Shown here: in pieces, positions 1-5,331 of the stretch
Layout of the letters: the number at the start of each line of letters is the position of its first letter
How positions within the stretch are numbered: the first letter of the stretch is position 1
Origin: Nitrososphaerota archaeon
GTDB lineage: Archaea > Thermoproteota > Nitrososphaeria_A > Caldarchaeales > Wolframiiraptoraceae
NCBI GenBank assembly: GCA_021157985.1
Contig: JAGGVM010000104.1
Coordinates: 1-6,542 of the forward strand
DNA: 6,542 nucleotides
Reading direction: 5' to 3'
The notes under the pieces: generated by a model
What the model saw: only the letters and a program-made list of their open reading frames with translations
Database searches by the model: none
Told to the model about the DNA's origin: nothing
Made by a program: the position numbers and the translations under genes

Positions 1-506
1 CGAGCATAACCAAGTACGCTGACGCGATCTGGTTCATGAGCCTCCTCAACAGCGTCGACCACTACTTCATAATCGGCGCCCAATCGCAAGGAGCTGTCCT
101 CGTCAAGCGATACGGGCTCGAAGCAATCCCGCTAGGCTACATAATCTTCGGAGGAGATACTGCGGTAGCCGCCATGGGCAGAGCCCTCCCGCTTCCAATG
201 AACCACGGAGAAGTAGCGGCATGCTACGCGCTCGCAGCTCAATACCTCGGAATGAGGTTCGTTTACTTGGAGGCGGGATCCGGGGCGGAGAAACCTCTCC
301 CACCATCGACGATTAAAGCAGTTAGAGAGGCCGTGGAGATACCGCTTATCGTCGGCGGCGGTATTCGCAGCGTTGGAGACGTCGACCGCGTTCTCGGAGC
401 CGGAGCAGATATCATAGTTACGGGCACCGTTGCGGAGAAGGATTTCGAGTCGCTTCAGAAGATAGTTAGAGCTGTTAAGGGGTTCTCCGGCGGCAAAAAG
501 CTATAA
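1..506 (+). CDS. Geranylgeranylglyceryl phosphate synthase (GGGP synthase), 5' end missing
   Basis: This enzyme joins geranylgeranyl diphosphate to sn-glycerol-1-phosphate, the first committed step of archaeal ether-lipid synthesis. The frame is open from base 3 (bases 1-2 belong to an earlier codon), so the gene starts upstream. The ATG at 36 is internal, because the residues before it (ending DAIWFM) continue the family block that runs into SLLNS. About 167 of the usual 240-250 residues are present. Visible family motifs are FIIGAQ (about 66-83), YLEAGSG (about 264-284), LIVGGGIR (about 345-368) and ADIIVTGTV (about 405-431), the last two being the phosphate-binding end of a TIM barrel. The protein ends in a lysine-rich tail. 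The usual glycine-rich segment after GYII reads FGGDTAVAAMG. Its stop codon lies inside the likely promoter of the next gene, 28 bp before that gene's start. The family assignment is secure. The missing N-terminus prevents any statement on subgroup. Confidence 0.95.
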   Translation, partial: SITKYADAIWFMSLLNSVDHYFIIGAQSQGAVLVKRYGLEAIPLGYIIFGGDTAVAAMGRALPLPMNHGEVAACYALAAQYLGMRFVYLEAGSGAEKPLPPSTIKAVREAVEIPLIVGGGIRSVGDVDRVLGAGADIIVTGTVAEKDFESLQKIVRAVKGFSGGKKL

Positions 507-508
507 AC
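491..508 (+). promoter_or_regulatory. BRE/TATA promoter of the aminopeptidase gene
   Basis: A purine-rich BRE-like stretch (GGCAAAAAG) is followed by CTATAAAC at 501-508, overlapping the GGGP synthase stop codon. The centre of the TATA-like element is about 30 bp before the aminopeptidase ATG at 535, so transcription would begin at or within a few bases of the start codon. No Shine-Dalgarno sequence is seen before that ATG, which fits a leaderless mRNA. This is read by eye from spacing and motif; no transcript data are available. Confidence 0.55.
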
Positions 509-534
509 AGGGCATTAACATACAATAGCTCGAA

Positions 535-1635
535 ATGCCGGATCCCAGAGTTTCTAATCTCGCCAAGCTCTTAGTCGAATATTCTGTTTCTATCAGGAAG
601 GGAGACGAGGTTCTAATAAGGGCGGGAATAGACGCGCTTCCCCTCGTCCGCGAGCTCTACAGGGAGATAGTGAGTAGGGGAGGTTACCCGCATCTAGAGA
701 TCAACGACGGAGTCCTACAGGAAGCCTTCTACCGATATGCGACCGACGACGTCTTGAAGCACCTCTCACCGATAGATGAATACATAATGGAGCACGTGAA
801 CGCCACGATCTCAATAGTATCAAACAATCACACGAAGCCTCTGATAGGAATCGAGCCGGGGAAGCTCAGGATGAGGCAGGCCGCATCGGCGAAGCTAACC
901 GAGATCTTCATGCGTAGGCAGTCAACCGGAGACTTGAGATGGACGGTCTCCATTTACCCGACCTATGCTCTCGCGCAGGAAGCCGGCATGGGCCCGATAG
1001 AATACGAAGACTTCGCCTATCGCGCGTGCATGGTCGATAAGGAGGACCCGGTTGCCGAGTGGAGGAAGCAGGCTGAAAATCAGGAAGCAGTTATCAAGCT
1101 TCTGAGCAAGATCGATGAGTTGAGGGTCGTCGCAGGTGAGACCGATTTGACCTTAAAGGTCGGTGGAAGAACGTGGATCAACGACGACGGAAAGCATAAC
1201 ATGCCCGGCGGAGAAGTCTTCTCAGCTCCAGTGGAAGATGCTGTGGATGGAGTGGTGAAGTTCGATTACCCCGCGGTTTGGAGGGGAATAGAAGTGGAAG
1301 GTGTTAGGTTCAAGTTTAGACGCGGAGAAGTGGTCGAGGTTTCGGCGGAGAAGGGAGAAGAGAAATTGAAGGAGATAATAAGGACCGATGATGGGGCGAA
1401 GAGGTTGGGAGAAGTCGCCTTCGGATTGAACTATAACATAACGAGGGGGACGAAGCAGATATTGTTCGATGAGAAGATCGGTGGAACGATGCATATGGCG
1501 CTTGGAGCGGCTTACCCCGAGACAGGCGGCAAAAACAAGTCGGCGATCCACTGGGACTTCGTCCTCGATCTGAAGAAAGGGAAAGTTTACGGAGACGGAG
1601 ACCTGATCTACGAGAACGGCCGCTTCCTACTCTGA
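535..1635 (+). CDS. M29-family metallo-aminopeptidase (aminopeptidase T/AmpS-like)
   Basis: This is a predicted cytosolic dinuclear-metal aminopeptidase of 366 residues, slightly short for the family (about 370-410), that removes N-terminal residues from peptides. It opens in the usual way with MPDPRVSNLAKLLVEYS, without a signal peptide. All five expected metal ligands can be placed: Glu227 (in GGEVF), Glu293 (in RLGEVAF), His320 (in GTMHM), and His339 with Asp341 (in IHWDF). The 66-residue step between the two Glu, the HxD pair, and a Tyr (327) seven residues after His320 all match the spacing known from the thermophilic aminopeptidase T structure, so it should be active. The N-terminal half (1-200) is the family's substrate-gating domain. 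In M29 enzymes the protein is a dimer with broad specificity; the actual substrate preference here cannot be read. ATG 535 is preferred because the family start aligns and a TATA element lies about 30 bp upstream. A role in peptide recycling is inference. Confidence 0.93.
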   Translation: MPDPRVSNLAKLLVEYSVSIRKGDEVLIRAGIDALPLVRELYREIVSRGGYPHLEINDGVLQEAFYRYATDDVLKHLSPIDEYIMEHVNATISIVSNNHTKPLIGIEPGKLRMRQAASAKLTEIFMRRQSTGDLRWTVSIYPTYALAQEAGMGPIEYEDFAYRACMVDKEDPVAEWRKQAENQEAVIKLLSKIDELRVVAGETDLTLKVGGRTWINDDGKHNMPGGEVFSAPVEDAVDGVVKFDYPAVWRGIEVEGVRFKFRRGEVVEVSAEKGEEKLKEIIRTDDGAKRLGEVAFGLNYNITRGTKQILFDEKIGGTMHMALGAAYPETGGKNKSAIHWDFVLDLKKGKVYGDGDLIYENGRFLL

Positions 1636-1642
1636 CAATCCC

Positions 1643-1650
1643 CTTATATA
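1643..1650 (+). promoter_or_regulatory. TATA-like element of the KaiC-like gene
   Basis: CTTATATA lies 8 bp after the aminopeptidase stop and is centred about 36 bp before the ATG at 1683. It predicts a start of transcription near 1673 and a leader of about 10 nt. The sequence before it (AATCCC) is a poor BRE. The 47-bp gap contains only a weak purine run (GAAGG, 1671-1675) as a possible ribosome binding site. Confidence 0.5.
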
Positions 1651-1682
1651 CTTCCCTGAGAGAAGATTTAGAAGGCTGAAAG

Positions 1683-2426
1683 ATGGAGACCTTCGAGAGA
1701 GTTTCAACCGGCATTCCTAAGCTCGATCAAATGCTCGGCGGAGGGCTGCTCAAGGGGAGAACATACCTCGTCTCGGGTGAAACGGGGGTCGGAAAAACCA
1801 TTCTCAGCCTGCAGTTCATTCTCGACGGATTGAAGAAGGGAGAGCAGTGCATCTACGTCTCCTTGGATGAGCGGATAGAGGGAGTCCTCAGGGGCGCGAT
1901 GTCGCTGGGGTGGAACCTCTGGGAATACGTGGACTCAGGGCTCTTCTATCCCTTCGAGTTCAGGCTTTACGCGGAGGACTTGAGGAAATTCGGGAAAGAG
2001 AGCAGAGCGTTCGTCGACGCCTTAGCGAAGATAGCCCATGGAAAAAACGTTACGAGGATAGTCTTGGACCCGATCTCGGCGCTGGCCGCGGGAGCGAGAG
2101 AAGAGCTCGTCATCCGGGAATACCTCAGGGAAATAGTCAACATGATCGAGGAGAGGCTCGGCGCGACGACCTTAATGACCTGCGACATCCCTACGGGCTC
2201 GAATAAGCTCAGCAGGTTCGGGTTCGAAGAGTTTCTTTCATCGGGCGTGATCGTCCTCGGGATAACGAGGTTCTATGGAAAACTACTCAAAACGATTTAC
2301 GTGAGGAAGATGAGGTGGAGCAAAGTCGATCCAGCGATCTACACCTTTGAGATAAGGCCCATGGAGGGAATCGTGATCCTCGAGCCGTTGTCGGAGGAAA
2401 TGGATAAGTCGCTTATAGGCCCTTAG
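1683..2426 (+). CDS. KaiC/RadA-family single-domain ATPase
   Basis: This is a RecA-fold NTPase of 247 residues with one KaiC domain, the form common in archaea, rather than the two-domain cyanobacterial clock protein. The N-terminus (STGIPKLDQMLGGGL) is the family signature in which substrate or partner recognition precedes the P-loop. Walker A is GETGVGKT (residues 32-39) and Walker B is RIVLDP with Asp129. The pair at the position of the catalytic glutamates (EE in KaiC) reads Asp62-Glu63 in SLDER. The C-terminal arginine/lysine finger region is VRKMRWSKVDPAIYTFEI. No membrane segment, zinc motif or DNA-binding domain is attached. Single-domain archaeal KaiC-like proteins have been linked to motility, signalling and stress in different species, but no role can be assigned here. 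The neighbours do not help, as it has its own promoter and sits between a peptidase gene and a translation operon. The family call is strong; function is unknown. Confidence 0.88.
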   Translation: METFERVSTGIPKLDQMLGGGLLKGRTYLVSGETGVGKTILSLQFILDGLKKGEQCIYVSLDERIEGVLRGAMSLGWNLWEYVDSGLFYPFEFRLYAEDLRKFGKESRAFVDALAKIAHGKNVTRIVLDPISALAAGAREELVIREYLREIVNMIEERLGATTLMTCDIPTGSNKLSRFGFEEFLSSGVIVLGITRFYGKLLKTIYVRKMRWSKVDPAIYTFEIRPMEGIVILEPLSEEMDKSLIGP

Positions 2427-2430
2427 AAGC

Positions 2431-2445
2431 CAAATTATTTATTAA
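2431..2445 (+). promoter_or_regulatory. Promoter of the zinc-protein/thrS operon
   Basis: The AT-rich stretch directly after the ATPase stop contains ATTTATTA (2437-2444) preceded by CAAATT, which resembles BRE plus TATA. With the usual spacing of 26-28 bp, transcription would start near 2467, giving a leader of about 28 nt that includes a Shine-Dalgarno sequence before 2495. Confidence 0.5.
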
Positions 2446-2483
2446 CAAATTAGTGGAGAGCTGAGCACGGAGCCCGAAGCATC

Positions 2484-2489
2484 GGTGAT
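2484..2489 (+). promoter_or_regulatory. Shine-Dalgarno sequence of the 69-residue zinc protein
   Basis: GGTGAT matches the complement of the archaeal 16S rRNA 3' end and stops 5 nt before the ATG at 2495. The TGA at 2486-2488 is in frame with this ATG, so the start cannot lie further upstream. Confidence 0.6.
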
Positions 2490-2494
2490 CGATC

Positions 2495-2704
2495 ATGGGT
2501 AAGGTTTCAAAGGGTGTTAAGTGCTCGGTGATCGGGTGTAATGAGCCTGCTGTTAAGTCGATAGCGGCTCAGAGGATTCCATCGAGCATGAAGGTCGAGG
2601 CATCGGGCAGGAGGGTGTATCTCTGCGAGAAGCATTATAAGGAATTCAAGAAATTGACGAAGAAGGAGCGGATGGTGGAGAAGTGGAGATATGCCGGCGT
2701 CTAG
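2495..2704 (+). CDS. Small archaeal protein with a C-x4-C / C-x2-H putative zinc site
   Basis: This is a conserved-looking basic protein of 69 residues that I recognise only as an archaeal type, without an assigned function. Cys10 and Cys15 (C-x4-C) and Cys44 with His47 (C-x2-H), 28 residues apart, form a plausible single zinc site. The pattern VYLCEKHYKEFKK near the C-terminus is typical of small treble-clef or zinc-ribbon proteins. The ends are rich in Lys and Arg (MGKVSKGVK at the start, KKLTKKERMVEKWRY at the finish), which suggests binding to RNA or the ribosome. It starts at ATG 2495 with a good Shine-Dalgarno sequence. It lies 24 bp upstream of threonyl-tRNA synthetase on the same strand with no promoter between them, so the two are likely cotranscribed and a role in translation is a reasonable inference. 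The gene is real beyond doubt, given the Shine-Dalgarno, the motif and the operon context; its function is not known. Confidence 0.85.
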   Translation: MGKVSKGVKCSVIGCNEPAVKSIAAQRIPSSMKVEASGRRVYLCEKHYKEFKKLTKKERMVEKWRYAGV

Positions 2705-2714
2705 ATTTTCCTTC

Positions 2715-2723
2715 GGAGGGGGA
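2715..2723 (+). promoter_or_regulatory. Shine-Dalgarno sequence fixing the GTG start of thrS
   Basis: GGAGGGGGA lies 5-13 nt before GTG 2729 and is the strongest purine match to the 16S rRNA tail in the window. An in-frame TAG at 2702-2704 and the absence of ATG between them support GTG as the start codon. Confidence 0.7.
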
Positions 2724-2728
2724 GAAAG

Positions 2729-4594
2729 GTGAAGATAGTTCAGCTTCACGTGGACTACGTCGAATACGAGCCCGTCAGGCCTGAAAGCAGCGTTTACGAG
2801 GAAGCTGAAAGGAAAAAGCATCGAATCGAAGAAGCGCTCCTGCTCCTAACCTCAGTCGAAAAAGGCGATGACCGAAGACTCGGAGAAAAAGCCGTGGAAG
2901 ACGCCGCCGAGTTCATGAAGGAGCTGAAGATCCCGAGGCTCGTGATTTATCCCTACGCGCATCTCAGCACGAACCTCGCCTCGCCGGGAGAAGCCCTAGA
3001 AGTCTTGAAGGCCATGAGGGAGAAAGCGGAGGAAATGAGGCTCGAGGCTTACTCGGCTCCCTTCGGATGGAATAAGAAGCTCTCGATCTCAGTTAAGGGT
3101 CACCCGCTCGCGGAGCAGCTTCGAAGCTATACTCCTGAAACAGTTCGAGAAAAGAGCGAGGAAGAAGTGCCGCAAGCCCTCTTGATGGAAGAAAAGCTGG
3201 AGTCTTACTGGTATATTTTGACGCCTGATGGAGAGGTGGTGCCGGTTGAGCAGTTCGACTTCAAGGGGCATGAGAACTTAGAGGTGTTCGCGAGATATGA
3301 GATGCAGAAATCGAGAGCCGTCCTCGAGCAGCCTCCCCACGTATCCCTGATGAAGAGGCTTGAAATAGCCGATTATGAGCCGGCGAGCGATCCCGGCAAC
3401 CTCAGATGGTATGCGAAGGGAAGACTGATCAAGAGCCTGCTCGAGCAATACGTTACCCAGAAAGTGATCGAGTACGGTGGAATCGAAGTCGAGACCCCGA
3501 TAATGTATGACATGAGCCACCCGGCGTTGAAGAAGTACCTCCATAAGTTCCCCGCGAGGCAATACGTGATCCCGGTTGAGGATAAAAAATATTTTCTGAG
3601 GTTTGCCGCCTGCTTCGGCCAATTCCTGATCGCGAAAGACATGCAGCTATCCTACAAGCATCTCCCGATCTGGCTCTACGAGCTCACGAGATACAGTTTC
3701 AGGAGGGAGAAGAGCGGCGAGCTCGTGGGATTGAAGAGGCTTAGAGCGTTCACGATGCCGGATGTCCACGCTTTATGCAGGGATATCGAGCAGGCTAAGG
3801 AGGAGATGAAGAAGAGGCTTAGGCTCAGCATGGAAGTCATGGAGGGAATAGGCTTCGGGAGAGACGACCTAGAGATGGCGATAAGGTTCACGAAAGACTT
3901 CTATGAAAGCCATAGAGACTTCATCTTCGAGCTCGTCAGGATGTTCGGGAAACCCGTCTTAGCCGAGATGTGGAACGAGAGATACTTCTACTTCGTCCTG
4001 AAATGGGAGTTCAACTTCGTGGATAATCAGCGGAAAGCCGCGGCCCTCTCAACCGATCAGATCGACGTCGAGAACGCGAGGGCTTATGGAATAACCTACG
4101 TGAACGAAAAAGGGGAGAAGGAGTACCCGATAATATTGCATTGCTCGCCTAGCGGCGCGATCGAGCGGGTTATCTACGCCCTCCTCGAAAAAGCCTACAT
4201 GAAGATCGAGAAAAACGAGAAGCCCATGTTCCCGATATGGCTTTCACCCACTCAGGTCAGGATCATACCCGTGAAATCCGATTATCTCGAGGACGCTTTG
4301 GAGCTGATGAAGAAGCTCGAGGAAAGCGATGTGAGAGTGGACGTGGATGATCGAGATGAAACCGTTGAGAGGAAGATAAGGGACGCGGAGACTGAGTGGA
4401 TTCCCTACGTCGTCGTCTACGGCGAGCGAGAGAAGAAAAGCGGCGTATTGAGCGTTAGAGTGAGAGAAACCGGAAAACTTGAGAAGATGAGAGTCGAAGA
4501 GCTCGCGGAGAAGATCAGGGAAGCCGTGAAGAACAGGCCGTTTAAGAAGCTCCCGCTCCCGAAGCTCCTATCTCGAAGACCATCGTTCCGGTGA
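2729..4594 (+). CDS. thrS: Threonyl-tRNA synthetase, archaeal type with N-terminal editing domain
   Basis: This cytosolic class II synthetase charges tRNA-Thr. Its 621 residues are normal for archaeal ThrRS. Residues 1 to about 145 are the archaeal editing domain (DTD-like fold) that removes mischarged Ser. The residues known from the Pyrococcus abyssi domain are at the matching spacing: His78 in YPYAHLS, Lys116 and Glu129 in GHPLAE, so editing should be active. The catalytic domain (about 200-500) has motif 1 near Pro257, motif 2 around Arg325 (SFRRE) and motif 3 in GAIER with Arg480. The zinc ligands that read threonine are Cys295, His347 and His471. The anticodon-binding domain follows from about 500 (PIWLSPTQVRIIPV). 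It starts at GTG after a strong Shine-Dalgarno sequence, 24 bp behind the small zinc protein. The last nine codons, including the stop, overlap tail-to-tail with the DUF429 gene. Confidence 0.97.
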   Translation: MKIVQLHVDYVEYEPVRPESSVYEEAERKKHRIEEALLLLTSVEKGDDRRLGEKAVEDAAEFMKELKIPRLVIYPYAHLSTNLASPGEALEVLKAMREKAEEMRLEAYSAPFGWNKKLSISVKGHPLAEQLRSYTPETVREKSEEEVPQALLMEEKLESYWYILTPDGEVVPVEQFDFKGHENLEVFARYEMQKSRAVLEQPPHVSLMKRLEIADYEPASDPGNLRWYAKGRLIKSLLEQYVTQKVIEYGGIEVETPIMYDMSHPALKKYLHKFPARQYVIPVEDKKYFLRFAACFGQFLIAKDMQLSYKHLPIWLYELTRYSFRREKSGELVGLKRLRAFTMPDVHALCRDIEQAKEEMKKRLRLSMEVMEGIGFGRDDLEMAIRFTKDFYESHRDFIFELVRMFGKPVLAEMWNERYFYFVLKWEFNFVDNQRKAAALSTDQIDVENARAYGITYVNEKGEKEYPIILHCSPSGAIERVIYALLEKAYMKIEKNEKPMFPIWLSPTQVRIIPVKSDYLEDALELMKKLEESDVRVDVDDRDETVERKIRDAETEWIPYVVVYGEREKKSGVLSVRVRETGKLEKMRVEELAEKIREAVKNRPFKKLPLPKLLSRRPSFR

Positions 4595-5152
4595 CCTCGG
4601 CATAACTATTACTCCCTCGCCGGGCTCTCCAACGGCCACGTAGGCCCCCCTTAAGTAAAGTAAGCCTACTAAGGCGCATGTAGCAGCGTCTAAGACGTGG
4701 ATATCCGCGTCCTCCGGAATCCCTTTGAGCCCGAGGGAAGCCAATCCGGCTCTGAGCCCGCGTCGATCCTTCTTACTCGGCAGACCTAAAATTTTCTGAG
4801 CACCCCTGGGGAAAACCTCTATCACCTCGTATCCAAGCCCGCTCAGCGAATCCTTCAGCTTGACCGCTCTCTCGGTCAACATGCGCATCCCCCCGAGAAC
4901 TGGAGGAAGAGGGCGAAGCCCCATCCGCTTCAGATCTCTATCGCATTTTCTCATCGATTCGCCGGGTGGAGGACTGCTAAGAGGAGCATCAACCGCGACC
5001 ACTCGGGGATCGAACCTCCGAACGAAGGAAAGGATCTCCTCATCGGATCTCGCCCTCGTCGCAGAGCACCTGAGCGCCGGATCGAGATAACACAGGCCGG
5101 TAACCCTCTTAGGAGATCCGGCTAAATCGACCCCGACAACGCCCTTCTTCAA
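4568..5152 (-). CDS. DUF429 protein, predicted RNase-H-fold nuclease
   Basis: This is a 194-residue member of the uncharacterised DUF429 family (grouped as predicted nucleases of RNase H fold; no substrate known to me). Counting from the TTG at 5152, the acidic residues expected of that fold are Asp9 in GVDLAGS, Asp55 in AVDAPL, Glu112 in VIEVFP and the pair His152/Asp155 in HVLDAATCALVG. A conserved CDRDL motif surrounds Cys70. The frame stays open to a second TTG at 5188, which would add MIYLWFFRFLAE. I reject those 12 residues because they are translated from the AT-rich promoter shared with the tRNA, and family members begin a few residues before GVDLAG. A TTG at 5161 is also possible. 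No ATG or GTG is available. The stop codon is inside the end of thrS (27 bp overlap, opposite strand). Existence and family are firm; start and function are uncertain. Confidence 0.85.
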   Translation of the reverse strand: MKKGVVGVDLAGSPKRVTGLCYLDPALRCSATRARSDEEILSFVRRFDPRVVAVDAPLSSPPPGESMRKCDRDLKRMGLRPLPPVLGGMRMLTERAVKLKDSLSGLGYEVIEVFPRGAQKILGLPSKKDRRGLRAGLASLGLKGIPEDADIHVLDAATCALVGLLYLRGAYVAVGEPGEGVIVMPRSPERWSSR

Positions 5153-5174
5153 CTCGGCCAAGAAACGAAAAAAC

Positions 5175-5188
5175 CATAAATAAATCAA
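5175..5188. promoter_or_regulatory. Shared divergent promoter of tRNA-Lys and the DUF429 gene
   Basis: The only AT-rich element in this gap, ATAAATAAATC and its surroundings, is centred near 5180. That is 27 bp before the 5' end of tRNA-Lys (5207, + strand) and 28 bp before the TTG at 5152 (- strand). On the + strand it is preceded by GAAAAAA, a good BRE. The - strand BRE is weak. The spacing predicts a transcription start at the mature tRNA 5' end and a leaderless DUF429 mRNA. Confidence 0.5.
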
Positions 5189-5206
5189 ATAGGCTCAGAA
5201 AGAGCG

Positions 5207-5302
5207 GGGCCCGTAGCTCAGCCAGGTGGAGCGCCGGGCTCTTAGCCCTCGGGATGAAGGAGAGAAACCCGGGGGTCGGGGGTTCAAATCCCCCCGGGCC
5301 CG
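5207..5302 (+). tRNA. tRNA-Lys (anticodon CTT), intron-containing
   Basis: After removal of 22 bases the sequence folds into a complete tRNA. The acceptor stem is GGGCCCG with CGGGCCC (7 bp, all G-C), then T8 and A9. The D arm is GCTC/GAGC with loop AGCCAGGTG. The anticodon stem is CCGGG/CCCGG with loop CTCTTAA, so the anticodon is CTT at 5241-5243, reading AAG codons. The variable loop is GGGTC, the T arm GGGGG/CCCCC with loop TTCAAAT, and the discriminator is G at 5302. CCA is not encoded (CA then T follow). Every stem is fully Watson-Crick and unusually G-C rich, in keeping with a thermophile. It is transcribed from the divergent promoter centred near 5180 and ends 13 bp before the stop of the convergent dehydrogenase gene. 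Confidence 0.96.
5245..5266 (+). other. Archaeal tRNA intron at canonical position 37/38
   Basis: The 22-nt intron lies between A37 (5244) and A38 (5267). A bulge-helix-bulge site can be drawn exactly: CTCT (5239-5242) pairs with AGAG (5261-5264) as the 4-bp central helix. The 3-nt bulges are T-A-G (5243-5245, cut after A) and A-A-A (5265-5267, cut after the second A). The inner helix is short and imperfect, CC/GG and TC/GA around a C-A mismatch with loop GGGAT. Splicing would be by the tRNA endonuclease found in all archaea. Confidence 0.9.
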
Positions 5303-5304
5303 CA

Positions 5305-5331
5305 TTGTGTTTTGGTTAGGTTCGGATTTTT
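5305..5331 (+). terminator. T-rich termination region after tRNA-Lys
   Basis: TTTT at 5310-5313 and TTTTT at 5327-5331, followed by further short T-runs up to about 5356, lie directly downstream of the tRNA. Archaeal RNA polymerase terminates at such U-tracts without needing a hairpin. If used, termination occurs within the 3' end of the opposing dehydrogenase gene, as only 13 bp separate the two. Confidence 0.4.

Noticed and set aside
36..38. ATG at 36 as the true start of the GGGP synthase gene
   Set aside because: The frame is open to the window edge, and the codons before it encode residues (DAIWF) that belong to a conserved block of the family, so this is an internal Met.
1316..1714. 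132-codon open frame on the - strand
   Set aside because: It lies opposite the well-supported aminopeptidase gene, is made up of Ser/Pro/Arg/Leu-rich sequence typical of a reverse-strand shadow, and shows no family motif.
1910..2206. 98-codon open frame on the + strand
   Set aside because: It is an out-of-frame reading of the KaiC-like ATPase gene, Arg/Leu/Gly-rich with no motif.
2702..2731. Possible TAG readthrough joining the small zinc protein to ThrRS, as both are in the same frame
   Set aside because: The frames agree only by a one-in-three chance. A strong Shine-Dalgarno sequence and GTG lie just downstream, both proteins have family-typical ends, and no pyrrolysine-type element is visible.
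5153..5188. The 12-residue N-terminal extension of the DUF429 protein (a possible short membrane anchor, MIYLWFFRFL)
   Set aside because: The hydrophobic residues come from the AT-rich tRNA/DUF429 promoter, the start would be a TTG with no ribosome binding site, and family members normally begin near GVDLAG.
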